A DNA stretch of 64,000 nucleotides from Pseudomonas kribbensis. Its GTDB lineage: Bacteria; Pseudomonadota; Gammaproteobacteria; Pseudomonadales; Pseudomonadaceae. The DNA lies in contig NZ_CP029608.1 of NCBI RefSeq assembly GCF_003352185.1, forward strand, positions 4,816,501 to 4,880,500. Reading direction: 5' to 3'. Below, piece by piece: positions 56,685 through 64,000 of this stretch. Below the pieces are notes generated by a model. The model saw nothing but the letters and a program-made list of their open reading frames with translations. It ran no database searches and was not told the DNA's origin. The position numbers and the translations under genes were made by a program. Each line of letters begins with the position of its first letter. Within the stretch, counting starts at the first letter, position 1.

Positions 56685-58460
56685 TTACTCAGCCTTTGGT
56701 GTTTCGCGCAAACGAATGTGCAGTTCGCGCAGTGCCTTGGCATCCACGACACCCGGCGCCTGCGTCATCACGTCGGCAGCACTCTGGGTTTTCGGGAAGG
56801 CGATCACTTCACGGATCGACTGGGCGCCGGTCATCAGCATCACCAGACGGTCCAGACCGAAAGCCAGACCACCGTGCGGCGGTGCACCGTACTTCAGCGC
56901 GTCGAGCAGGAAGCCGAACTTCTCTTCCTGTTCCGCTTCGTTGATGCCCAGCAGACGGAATACCGCTTGCTGCATCTCCTTGCGGTGGATACGGATCGAA
57001 CCGCCACCCAGCTCGGTGCCGTTCAGGACCATGTCATAGGCACGGGACAGCGCGCCAGCCGGGTTGGCTTCGAGCTCTTCCGGGGTGCACTTCGGCGCGG
57101 TGAACGGGTGGTGCAGGGCGGAGAAGCTGCCGTCATCGTTCTCTTCGAACATCGGGAAGTCGACGACCCACATCGGAGCCCATTCACAGGTCAGCAGCTT
57201 CAGGTCGTGACCGAGCTTGATACGCAGCGCGCCCAGGGCTTCGCTGACGATCTTGGCCTTGTCGGCGCCGAAGAACACGATATCGCCGTCGACAGCACCA
57301 ACGCGATCGAGGATCACGTTCAGGTTGGCTTCCGGAATGTTTTTCACAATCGGCGATTGCAGGCCTTCAACACCGGCAGCACGCTCGTTGACCTTGATGT
57401 ACGCCAGGCCCTTGGCACCGTAGATGCCGACGAACTTGGTGTAGTCGTCGATCTGCTTGCGCGGCATGCTCGCCCCGCCTGGAACGCGCAGTGCGGCGAT
57501 ACGGCATTTCGGATCGTTGGCCGGGCCGCTGAAGACTTTGAAATCGACTTCTTTCAGCTGATCGGCTACGTCGACCAGCTCCAGCGGGTTACGCAGGTCA
57601 GGCTTGTCGGAACCGTAGCGGCGCATGGCTTCTTCGAAAGTCATGTGCGGGAATTCGCCGAATTCCAGATCCAGCACTTCCTTGAACAGGTTGCGGATCA
57701 TGCCTTCGGTCAGGCCCATGATGTCTTTTTCGTCGAGGAAGCTGGTCTCGATGTCGATCTGAGTGAACTCAGGCTGACGGTCGGCACGCAGGTCTTCGTC
57801 GCGGAAGCACTTGGCGATCTGGTAGTAACGGTCGAAGCCGGCGACCATCAGCAGTTGCTTGAACAGCTGAGGCGATTGCGGCAGTGCGAAGAACGAACCA
57901 GCGTGGGTACGGCTCGGCACCAGATAGTCACGCGCGCCCTCTGGAGTAGCGCGGGTCAGGATCGGCGTTTCCACGTCGAGGAAGCCGTTCTCGTCGAGGT
58001 AGCGACGGATGCTGGTGGTCATGCGCGAGCGCAGACGCAGCTTCTCGGCCATTTCCGGACGACGCAGGTCCAGGAAGCGATAGCGCAGACGGGTTTCTTC
58101 ACCCACGTCCGAGAACTCGTTCAGCGGGAACGGCGGGGTTTCCGACTCGTTCAGCACTTCCAGTTCGTAGCCCAGGACTTCGATCATGCCCGACGCCATG
58201 TTGGCGTTGGTGGCACCGGCCGGACGCAGACGCACCTTGCCGGTGATCTTCACGACGTATTCGCTGCGCACGCGATCAGCGGCGGCGAAGCTTTCGGCGC
58301 GATCCGGATCGAAGACCACCTGGGCCAGACCGTCACGATCACGGATATCGAGGAAAATCACCCCGCCGTGGTCGCGGCGACGGTGAACCCATCCGCAAAG
58401 GGTAATTTCCTGGCCTTCCAGGCTTTCGTTCAGTTGGCCGCAATAATGGCTGCGCATCAT
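56685..58460 (-). CDS. aspS: Aspartyl-tRNA synthetase
   Basis: Class II aminoacyl-tRNA synthetase of 591 residues. An OB-fold anticodon domain ([21 protein letters not shown]) is followed by motif 2 ([18 protein letters not shown]), the bacterial GAD insertion (~290-420), and motif 3 ([15 protein letters not shown]). I start at the first of two adjacent ATGs ([13 protein letters not shown]). Pseudomonas enzymes of this type are usually non-discriminating and can also charge tRNA-Asn; that is family knowledge, not shown here. Confidence 0.97.
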   Translation of the reverse strand: MMRSHYCGQLNESLEGQEITLCGWVHRRRDHGGVIFLDIRDRDGLAQVVFDPDRAESFAAADRVRSEYVVKITGKVRLRPAGATNANMASGMIEVLGYELEVLNESETPPFPLNEFSDVGEETRLRYRFLDLRRPEMAEKLRLRSRMTTSIRRYLDENGFLDVETPILTRATPEGARDYLVPSRTHAGSFFALPQSPQLFKQLLMVAGFDRYYQIAKCFRDEDLRADRQPEFTQIDIETSFLDEKDIMGLTEGMIRNLFKEVLDLEFGEFPHMTFEEAMRRYGSDKPDLRNPLELVDVADQLKEVDFKVFSGPANDPKCRIAALRVPGGASMPRKQIDDYTKFVGIYGAKGLAYIKVNERAAGVEGLQSPIVKNIPEANLNVILDRVGAVDGDIVFFGADKAKIVSEALGALRIKLGHDLKLLTCEWAPMWVVDFPMFEENDDGSFSALHHPFTAPKCTPEELEANPAGALSRAYDMVLNGTELGGGSIRIHRKEMQQAVFRLLGINEAEQEEKFGFLLDALKYGAPPHGGLAFGLDRLVMLMTGAQSIREVIAFPKTQSAADVMTQAPGVVDAKALRELHIRLRETPKAE

Positions 58461-58568
58461 GGTAGTGGTTTCGCTTCTCGTAATTCGAAATTCGGTGGAG
58501 ATCCGCCGCACTCAAGCTTTGTGCGACCGGTGGATGCTCGCGCGTGTCGTAAGACCTGGGCCTGAACC

Positions 58569-58790
58569 CTAGTCAGATTTGTCGCCACCGGCCAGATTCT
58601 TCTTCGCGCCGGTCTTGAAATCGGTTTCGTACCAACCGCTGCCGCTGAGGCGAAAGCCTGGCATGGACAGCTGTTTCCTGAGCTCTGGTGCCTGACAGGC
58701 AGGGCAATCGACCAGCGGTGCATCACTGATCTTTTGAATGGCTTCCAACTGATGACCACAGGAAGCACATTGGTAATCGTACATCGGCAT
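58569..58790 (-). CDS. FmdB-family zinc-ribbon protein
   Basis: A 73-residue protein with a CxxC...CxxC zinc ribbon: YQCASCGH at residues 7-13 and VDCPACQAP near 27-34. The family (FmdB/CxxC_CXXC_SSSS) has no firm function. The tail SGSGWYETDFKTGAKKNLAG is typical. It lies directly upstream of aspS on the same strand (108 bp), a neighbourhood conserved in pseudomonads, and may be co-transcribed with it. Confidence 0.88.
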   Translation of the reverse strand: MPMYDYQCASCGHQLEAIQKISDAPLVDCPACQAPELRKQLSMPGFRLSGSGWYETDFKTGAKKNLAGGDKSD

Positions 58791-58903
58791 GGAGTTGTCT
58801 CGGCGATCAGATTGCCAGCTGCCGCAGGGCGGTGTGGCGAAAGAGCGGGATTATATCCATTAAATGCGGCCTGTGCAGCCGGAAGACTGCACGGGCCGCC
58901 CGG

Positions 58904-59248
58904 TCACTGGCAACCCCCGACGGTCACCGGGGCATCCCGCAGGCCGTGCACGACGCACACCACCCGCACCAGACCGCTGAAGTTCTTCACCCCCCCGTGT
59001 CGCAAGTGCACCTCGCGATCGACACGGGACAGCAAGGTGCCAACCGAACAGCAATTATCCTCGGCCATTCGGCCCAGAATATTCCAGTAGACCTGCTCCA
59101 GCCGCATGCAGGTCGCAAACCCGTTCAAGCGCACCGACCGGGCCAAGGGCCGGATCAATGCCATGTCGAACTCTTCAAGAAACGGCGCCACGGCCCTGTC
59201 CTGCCGCGAGCCGATGACGATTCCACTTCGCCTGTCTCCAACTTCCAT
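58904..59248 (-). CDS. Ribbon-helix-helix domain protein (RHH_4-like)
   Basis: A 114-residue protein. Residues ~34-100 (ARSVRLNGFATCMRLEQVYW... to VRVVCVVHGL) match the RHH_4 pattern: a beta strand with SVRLNGF, then two helices including LEQVYWNILGRMAEDNCCSVGTLLSRVD. It could bind DNA as a dimer. It carries several cysteines (NCC, VCVV, the C-terminal GGC). No operon partner is evident: the FmdB gene begins 113 bp downstream. Confidence 0.7.
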   Translation of the reverse strand: MEVGDRRSGIVIGSRQDRAVAPFLEEFDMALIRPLARSVRLNGFATCMRLEQVYWNILGRMAEDNCCSVGTLLSRVDREVHLRHGGVKNFSGLVRVVCVVHGLRDAPVTVGGCQ

Positions 59249-59386
59249 ATCGTTGACACTCCTTTGCCATCTCTGCTTGTTGCCAAGGCAACATCCTGTG
59301 ACCTCATTAAAAGCGCAGGGACAAAGGCATGGCCAGACGACTTTTTGACCGTCCTCGTAGGATAAGCCAACAGAAAAGGGAGGATC

Positions 59387-59512
59387 ATGGACCAGCGAAG
59401 TGCTTTCCTCGCATCCTACAAACGCGAGTGCCTTTTCCTTGCCAGGACGGGCGCACGGCCGACAATTCGTGTCCGTGCGCCACGGGCGATCAGGCTTCGA
59501 GCAGCGCCCTGA
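59387..59512 (+). CDS. Possible 41-residue small ORF
   Basis: ATG preceded by AAGGGAGGAT, a strong ribosome-site-like run. The frame encodes 41 residues, beginning [15 protein letters not shown] and then arginine/alanine-rich, and ends inside the antisense of the dps 3' end. No homology is recognised. High GC makes chance ORFs common, so only the ribosome site argues for it. Confidence 0.2.
   Translation: MDQRSAFLASYKRECLFLARTGARPTIRVRAPRAIRLRAAP
59450..59481. repeat. Hairpin after the Dps-like gene
   Basis: GGCGCACGG pairs with CCGTGCGCC around a 14-base loop, 8 bp past the dps stop. It lacks a T tract; a weak or Rho-assisted end of the dps transcript is possible. Confidence 0.4.
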
Positions 59513-59960
59513 GCATCCACGCGGTTTTCTCGTGGACTTGCATGCGCTGAGTCAGAAGATCAGCCGTCGGCTCGTCACTGACCTTATCCAGCAGCGGGAA
59601 AATCCCCCGCGCCGTGCGAGTGACCGCCTCCTGGCCTTCGACCAGCTGTTTGATCATGTCTTCGGCACTCGGCACGCCCACCTCCTCTTTAATAGAGGAA
59701 AGACGCGCGTAAGTCGCATAGGCACCCGGCGCTGGGAAACCCAGGGCGCGGATGCGTTCGGCGATCGAATCCACGGCCAGTGCCAGTTCGTTGTATTGCT
59801 CCTCGAACATCAGGTGCAGGGTCCGGAACATCGGTCCGGTGACGTTCCAGTGGAAGTTGTGGGTCTTCAAATAGAGCACGTAGGTGTCCGACAGCAGACG
59901 CGACAGCCCTTCGACGATGGATTTGCGGTCTTCTTCACTGATACCGATATCGATTGCCAT
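59490..59960 (-). CDS. Dps-like ferritin/stress protein
   Basis: A 156-residue ferritin-superfamily protein of the Dps type, storing iron and protecting DNA under stress. The ferroxidase residues are recognisable in [33 protein letters not shown] (inter-subunit H, D/E ligands), quoted in parts: THNFHWNV and FEEQYNELA. The length matches Dps. It corresponds in place to the probable stress protein gene near aspS in P. aeruginosa. It has its own upstream region shared divergently with the membrane cold-shock gene. Confidence 0.9.
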   Translation of the reverse strand: MAIDIGISEEDRKSIVEGLSRLLSDTYVLYLKTHNFHWNVTGPMFRTLHLMFEEQYNELALAVDSIAERIRALGFPAPGAYATYARLSSIKEEVGVPSAEDMIKQLVEGQEAVTRTARGIFPLLDKVSDEPTADLLTQRMQVHEKTAWMLRALLEA

Positions 59961-60269
59961 GCTTACCCCCTAACGGCGATTGAATTCATCCAGCAGGTGT
60001 CGGTTCACTGTAGCAAGGCCTCCCTCCCATGGCAGCCCCCGTATCGACCCGATAGAGGCGACAAATCGCCCCACGCGTTGCCGCTGGCCGGCGTGATTTG
60101 AGTAGCTGTGGGCTTTGCTGTTAAATAGGCAGTGTGTCGCTACGCCCTGTTTTCCGGGCGTTGCGCATAGGCTGATGCCGGGCACGTGTCCAACGCCTCT
60201 TATTGTTCCGAAGCGAACCGTGCGCCTTCAGCTCTTCCTTGTGAGCCGTCATAACGTGAGTCAATAAAA
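59961..60269. other. Divergent region between Dps-like and cold-shock membrane genes
   Basis: 309 bp with no gene. A plausible rightward promoter is present (60098-60126). No clear OxyR, Fur or other operator was recognised for the Dps side. Confidence 0.5.
60098..60126 (+). promoter_or_regulatory. Candidate promoter of the membrane cold-shock gene
   Basis: TTGAGT, 17-bp spacer, TTAAAT. It would start near 60133 and give a leader of about 137 bases before the ATG, comparable to long csp leaders. Confidence 0.35.
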
Positions 60270-60872
60270 ATGTTGAAAATCGTCCACCTGCTAATGGGCG
60301 CAGCGGCGTTGCTGCTGTCGTTCATACCTAGCTTGAAATCCGAAGCCGTTCCTTACCTGCAACAACCTGATGCACTTTACCTGGCCTTTTTCGGCCTGCT
60401 GAACCTGGTCATTGCCCCGGTGATCCCTTACTGGAACAAAGGCCCGCGCCAGCATCTGCAAAATCTGGTCAGCGCACTGCTGGTGCTGACCGTCGTCCTG
60501 CAAACCCTGACCCTGATCGCGCCGATGCCTGTCATCGCCGGCCAGCCAGCCGTGCTGTTCAGCCTGGTGATCGCCCTGGTCGCCGTGGTCCTGCACCTGG
60601 CCGTCAGCTTCTACAAATCCTCACCGGCCGCCGCCGCGCAAAGCTACGACATGAGCAACCGCGATACCGGCACCGTCAAGTGGTTCAACACCTCCAAGGG
60701 CTTCGGCTTTATCTCCCGGGATTCCGGCGATGATATTTTCGTGCACTTTCGCGCCATCCGTGGCGAAGGCCACCGCGTCCTGGTCGAAGGCCAGCGCGTG
60801 GAGTTCTCGGTAATGAACCGTGACAAAGGCCTGCAAGCCGAAGACGTGATCGCCGCCCTGCCGCGTCGCTGA
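60270..60872 (+). CDS. Membrane-anchored cold-shock-domain protein
   Basis: A 200-residue fusion of four hydrophobic segments (~3-22, 36-54, 66-90, 94-115) with a complete C-terminal cold-shock domain (~131-198). RNP1 is KGFGFISR (143-150) and RNP2 is DIFVHFRAI (155-163), both intact, so nucleic acid binding is expected on the side where the C-terminus lies, probably the cytoplasm. The domain begins [13 protein letters not shown] (Met128), exactly like a free-standing Csp, but there is no ribosome site before that codon. An equivalent gene is present near aspS in P. aeruginosa, where it is simply called a cold-shock protein. It ends at a strong terminator. Confidence 0.88.
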   Translation: MLKIVHLLMGAAALLLSFIPSLKSEAVPYLQQPDALYLAFFGLLNLVIAPVIPYWNKGPRQHLQNLVSALLVLTVVLQTLTLIAPMPVIAGQPAVLFSLVIALVAVVLHLAVSFYKSSPAAAAQSYDMSNRDTGTVKWFNTSKGFGFISRDSGDDIFVHFRAIRGEGHRVLVEGQRVEFSVMNRDKGLQAEDVIAALPRR

Positions 60873-60881
60873 TCCAGAACG

Positions 60882-60919
60882 AAAAAACCGCGAACAGCCT
60901 GGCTGCTCGCGGTTTTTTT
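60882..60919 (+). terminator. Terminator after the membrane cold-shock gene
   Basis: AAAACCGCGA-CAG pairs with CTG-TCGCGGTTTT with one mismatch, ending in seven T residues. A-rich left side may also serve the opposing slyX gene. Confidence 0.9.
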
Positions 60920-60943
60920 ATTGCCCTTAGGAAATACGCAAAC

Positions 60944-61150
60944 TCAGTAGTGCGGCGGCGGTGCGTCTTCCTCAAAGGACCCGAACTGGCCGACCATTTC
61001 TTCCTGACGCTTGAGCAGCGCGGCCATCTGCAACTGCAGACGCTCCACGACTCGCTGCTGCTCCACCAGCACATCGTTCAACGCCTGAATGGTGTCGTCC
61101 TGAAATGCCAGGCGGCTTTCCAGATCGGTAACGCGTTGTTCCAGGCTCAT
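60944..61150 (-). CDS. slyX: SlyX family protein
   Basis: A 68-residue coiled-coil protein of the SlyX family, function unknown. It starts [26 protein letters not shown] and has heptads to ~55, ending in the conserved PPPHY. The GGAGGG ribosome site is 7 bases before the ATG and lies within the last codons of the HIT gene, so the two are coupled. Confidence 0.9.
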   Translation of the reverse strand: MSLEQRVTDLESRLAFQDDTIQALNDVLVEQQRVVERLQLQMAALLKRQEEMVGQFGSFEEDAPPPHY

Positions 61151-61152
61151 GA

Positions 61153-61578
61153 TCAGCCCTCCAGAAACTTGAAATCTTCGTCCAGCACCAGGCGCAGGCG
61201 CTCGCGGATCGCGGCCACCTGTTCGGCACTGTAAGGTTTGGCCGGGTGCTTGCCCCAGACCGGCGCCGGCCACGCGGCGTCATCACGTTTGCGCACGATC
61301 ACATGCATGTGCAGCTGACTGACGACGTTACCCAGGGTGGCAACGTTCATCTTGTCGGCATCGAACGAGTCCTTGAGCACCTCCGCCAGGGCCGTGGTTT
61401 CCTGCCACAGACGCTGCTGATCGGCGACATCCAATTGAAACAACTCGCTGATATCGTCGCGACGAGGCACCAGGATGAACCACGGGTAGTTGGCGTCGTT
61501 GGACAGCAGCAACCGGCAGAGCGGGAAGTCGCCGATGGTCAGCGTGTCCTGTTGAAGGCGTGAATCTAAAGCAAACAC
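61153..61578 (-). CDS. HIT (histidine triad) family protein
   Basis: A 141-residue nucleotide-hydrolase-like protein. The triad region reads [11 protein letters not shown]: the second and third histidines are present, while the first position of HxHxH is glutamine, as in a subgroup of bacterial HIT proteins. [17 protein letters not shown] is the N-terminal family segment. I start at a GTG ([10 protein letters not shown] next) with GGGAG eight bases upstream; the frame is open for 109 more codons upstream, but they look non-coding. It is followed by slyX after 2 bp. Confidence 0.88.
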   Translation of the reverse strand: MFALDSRLQQDTLTIGDFPLCRLLLSNDANYPWFILVPRRDDISELFQLDVADQQRLWQETTALAEVLKDSFDADKMNVATLGNVVSQLHMHVIVRKRDDAAWPAPVWGKHPAKPYSAEQVAAIRERLRLVLDEDFKFLEG

Positions 61579-62456
61579 TGGGTGTACTCCCGGCTGATCG
61601 ACAATATTCAGCTTAGTGGACCTGCCCGGTGGACGGCGCACTAAACGACAGGACGGCAGCATACCTTCGAATGCCCTGCCCTTCACGATGAAGCGGCGCC
61701 CCGCCATGGAACATTTCTGGCGATCGCGCACCAGCACGAGACCCGCCGTGCCAGGCAACACGCCGAATTGACCATGACTCACTACCGCGCTCAGGGTCAT
61801 GACAGGGCTCAAGTGTTTGAATTCAGTACAGCCGGAAAAAATTTTTGCACCAAAACCGTACAGCGGGTCTACGCTCAATGGCTCGGGCATCCGCCAAATA
61901 CTCACTGACAGGGTGAACCGGTAACGTTTTTGGTTGTCATGCGCAAAATCGAGCGAGGCAACACCAAGCGAGGAAGCGCGTCAACCCTGATCAAAAAGGG
62001 GCGCGCGAGCCCGCATTTACAAGGTTTTTACAGCCATAAGCGGGGCGCGGGAAAAATAACCGCATCAATTTTGCGGTTTGTGCACGCTTGTTGCATTCGT
62101 ACTCATATGGGCTATGAACCCGCCACGGGAAGTGGTGGCTCAAACCCCGAAAAAAACAGTGGCAGGGTTGCCCGATGGAGATTCAAGTGTTTTGCCAGGG
62201 ACTCTTTTTTACCGATGCAAAAAGGCCCAGAAACAGCGATAAAGTTGTCAGCCCGACTGCATGGGTACTGTGAATTTGCGACATCGACCAAGCCATTTGC
62301 GACAGCGTCGTAAAGAACATGAAAGGTTGTATGTGCAAGTATCGCCAACATTGTCGGCGTGATATAAGTTTGCGCCGACACAAAAAGAAAGAGCCGCCCA
62401 GATAATAAAACAGGTGGGACGGCAGTACTCTTCTAAAACCAAAGGAGCAAATCACG
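61579..62456. other. Long intergenic region before oprD
   Basis: 878 bp. The left 330 bp is open in the HIT frame but lacks a start and any recognisable protein. The middle (about 61950-62200) shows nothing clear. The right end carries a candidate oprD promoter bracketed by an inverted repeat. No RNA gene was recognised. Confidence 0.5.
62352..62380 (+). promoter_or_regulatory. Inverted repeat bracketing a candidate extended -10 of oprD
   Basis: TGTCGGCG (62352-62359) and CGCCGACA (62373-62380) flank TGATATAAG, an extended -10 form, with a start expected near 62375. A protein bound to the two arms would block the promoter, so this is a candidate repressor site; a leader hairpin is the alternative. 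Confidence 0.4.
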
Positions 62457-63803
62457 ATGCGCGTGATGAAGTGGAGCATGATCGCACTGGCCGTTACAGC
62501 AGCCAGTACTCAGTTGGCTACGGCCGCACCGTTTGTTAGTGACCAGTCTGAAGCCAAAGGCTTTGTTGAAGACGCCAAACTGACCGAAACGTTGAAGAAC
62601 TACTACTTCAACCGTGACAACAAGAACGGCGGCCACGACCAGAAAGACTGGACCCAGGGTTTCCTCGGCAACTTCACTTCCGGTTACACCCAAGGCACCG
62701 TAGGCGTCGGTATCGATGCATTCGGTTACCTGGCCGTTAAACTGGATGGCGGTGACGGTACTTCCGGTACCGGTAACATGAGCCGCAGCAATACCGTCAA
62801 AGCCAACGGTTATGCCCATGACGTTGATGAAAGCCAAGGCAAAGCCGGCGCTGCCATCAAATTCCGCATCTCCAAGACCGAGCTGAAAATCGGCGACCAG
62901 CAGCCAAGCACTGCTCCAGTGTTCGCTGTCGGCGGTTCCCGTATCCTTCCGCAAACTGCCAGTGGCTTCCAGCTGCAGAGCAGCGAAGTCAAAGACCTCG
63001 ATCTCGAAGCCGGTCACTTCTACTCGGCTACCAGCCAGGACAAGAACGCCCGTGAAGGCGGCCTTTACGCCACCTACGCAGGTGTCGAAGCCAAAAACAT
63101 CGACTACTTCGGTGGCAAATACGCCATCACTGACAACCTGACAGCTTCGCTGTACGGCGCCAAGCTGGAAGACATCTGGAACCAGTACTACGCGAACGTG
63201 AACCTCACCACGCCATTCGGTGGTGACACTTCGCTGAACACTGACTTCAACATCTACCGCACCACCGATACCGGTAGCGCCAAAGCCGGTGACATCAGCA
63301 ACACCGCATTCTCCCTGGCGACTGCCCTGTCGTTCCTGAAGGCACACACCTTCACCCTGGCCTTCCAGAAGGTCAACGGCGACACCCCGTTCGACTACAT
63401 CGGCGTGGGCAAGAACAACCGTGGCGGCGACTCGATCTTCCTCGCCAACTCCATCCAGTACTCCGACTTTAACGGTGCAGGCGAGAAATCCCTGCAAGCC
63501 CGTTACGACCTGAAAATGGCCGAGTACGGCGTTCCTGGTCTGAGCTTCATGGTTCGCTACGTCAAAGGCTGGGATATCGACGGTACCCACACTCCAGCGG
63601 GTAGCGCTTACGCCGGTCTCTACGGTGAAGATGGCAAACACCACGAAACCAACTTTGAAGCCAAATATGTGGTTCAAAGCGGTCCGGCAAAAGACCTGTC
63701 CTTCCGTATTCGTCAAGCGTGGCACGTTGCTAACGCAGATGAAGGCGAAGGCGACGTTAAAGAGTTCCGTCTGATCACCGAGTACCCACTGAACATCTTG
63801 TAA
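62457..63803 (+). CDS. OprD-family outer-membrane porin
   Basis: Substrate-specific porin of 448 residues, 18-stranded OprD family. The signal peptide ends at LATA-APF (~24). The mature protein carries the family opening FVSDQSEAKGFVEDAKLTE and GFVEDAKL-type region, RNYYFNRD-like NYYFNRD, and the C-terminal RLITEYPLNIL. AAGGAG is ten bases before the ATG. The position next to HIT, slyX and aspS genes equals that of oprD (basic amino acids, carbapenems) in P. aeruginosa, but the family is large and the substrate cannot be read from this. It ends at a strong terminator. Confidence 0.92.
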   Translation: MRVMKWSMIALAVTAASTQLATAAPFVSDQSEAKGFVEDAKLTETLKNYYFNRDNKNGGHDQKDWTQGFLGNFTSGYTQGTVGVGIDAFGYLAVKLDGGDGTSGTGNMSRSNTVKANGYAHDVDESQGKAGAAIKFRISKTELKIGDQQPSTAPVFAVGGSRILPQTASGFQLQSSEVKDLDLEAGHFYSATSQDKNAREGGLYATYAGVEAKNIDYFGGKYAITDNLTASLYGAKLEDIWNQYYANVNLTTPFGGDTSLNTDFNIYRTTDTGSAKAGDISNTAFSLATALSFLKAHTFTLAFQKVNGDTPFDYIGVGKNNRGGDSIFLANSIQYSDFNGAGEKSLQARYDLKMAEYGVPGLSFMVRYVKGWDIDGTHTPAGSAYAGLYGEDGKHHETNFEAKYVVQSGPAKDLSFRIRQAWHVANADEGEGDVKEFRLITEYPLNIL

Positions 63804-63830
63804 TCGTCAGTGGTTAGTTTGGTTGAATGA

Positions 63831-63861
63831 AAAAGGCCCATCTTCGGATGGGCCTTTTTTA
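63831..63861 (+). terminator. Terminator after oprD
   Basis: AAAAGGCCCATC, TTCG loop, GATGGGCCTTTT followed by further T residues. Bidirectional composition; it could also serve the leftward gene at the window edge. Confidence 0.92.
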
Positions 63862-63923
63862 TTGCCTGTTGCTTGTAATACATGCCTGACCGATAAGTCA
63901 GGCAATTGATTAGCAACCTATCA

Positions 63924-64000
63924 TTAAACCGCCGACTCCTGAACCACACGAATCACTCGTTGTGGAAACGGAATATCAATACCGGCAGTCTTCAAACGAT
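63924..64000 (-). CDS. 3' end of a mechanosensitive channel-like gene (MscS family)
   Basis: Only the last ~25 residues are in the window, ending IPFPQRVIRVVQESAV before TAA. The stretch LKTAGIDIPFPQR is the typical C-terminal strand of MscS-family channels (GIEIPFPQR in relatives). The rest of the gene, running leftward, lies beyond the right edge. Confidence 0.65.
   Translation of the reverse strand, partial: RLKTAGIDIPFPQRVIRVVQESAV

Noticed and set aside
61579..61905. Upstream extension of the HIT gene to a 250-residue protein
   Set aside because: The extra residues have no HIT similarity, and the GTG at 61578 has a good ribosome site that gives the normal family length.

Overview
The window is ordinary high-GC chromosomal DNA from a Pseudomonas of the fluorescens group. 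I infer this from gene content and order: the hexR/zwf-pgl-eda, gtsABCD-oprB, gtrS/gltR, glk-edd/gap glucose cluster; arcDABC; a GcsR-type gcv operon; and queC-queE-cpoB-pal-tolBARQ-ybgC-ruvBAC-yebC-aspS-dps-oprD, all arranged much as in P. putida and P. aeruginosa. No prophage, insertion sequence, CRISPR array or integrated island is visible. Repeats are limited to REP/REPIN-type palindromes.

Layout. 1-18364: glucose uptake and the Entner-Doudoroff pathway (eda partial at the left edge), with their regulators HexR and GtrS/GltR. 18484-23505: an iron-starvation sigma factor/anti-sigma factor, a haem-type TonB receptor and a haem oxygenase. 23669-28653: a YbaN-like membrane protein, a chemoreceptor, a CoA-transferase and an AlkA-like glycosylase. 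28650-35742: two divergent ArcD-type antiporters, arcABC and a DUF5064 protein. 35952-43639: sigma-54 activator GcsR and gcvH-gcvP-sdaA-gcvT. 44044-47710: a cold-shock protein, an RDD protein, nadA, tRNA-Lys, queC and queE. 47876-53271: the Tol-Pal envelope complex. 53399-58460: ruvBAC, yebC and aspS. 58569-64000: FmdB, a ribbon-helix-helix protein, a Dps-like ferritin, a membrane-anchored cold-shock-domain protein, SlyX, a HIT protein, an OprD porin and the 3' end of an MscS-like channel.

How the parts work together. Glucose crosses OprB, is bound by GtsA and imported by GtsBCD, is phosphorylated by Glk, and is oxidised by Zwf and Pgl. Edd and Eda split the product, and Gap feeds the triose onward. 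HexR-like operators lie at the edd/gap and zwf/hexR divergent regions. A tripartite motif is shared, with identical spacing, by the gtsA promoter and the promoter of the neighbouring AGE-family epimerase. A-rich Hfq/Crc-like motifs sit at the ribosome-binding sites of several of these genes. In the haem locus a Fur box precedes the sigma gene, and an identical two-block promoter-like motif precedes both the receptor and hemO. The arc operon carries an ANR-like box, and the gcv operon carries three GcsR-like sites plus a sigma-54 promoter.

I saw no wholly unknown system. The most interesting items are the two sets of shared promoter architecture, the membrane-tethered cold-shock protein, the gcv operon lacking glyA, the paired ArcD paralogues, and an inverted repeat bracketing the likely oprD promoter. 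All motif calls were made by eye and no database search was run.
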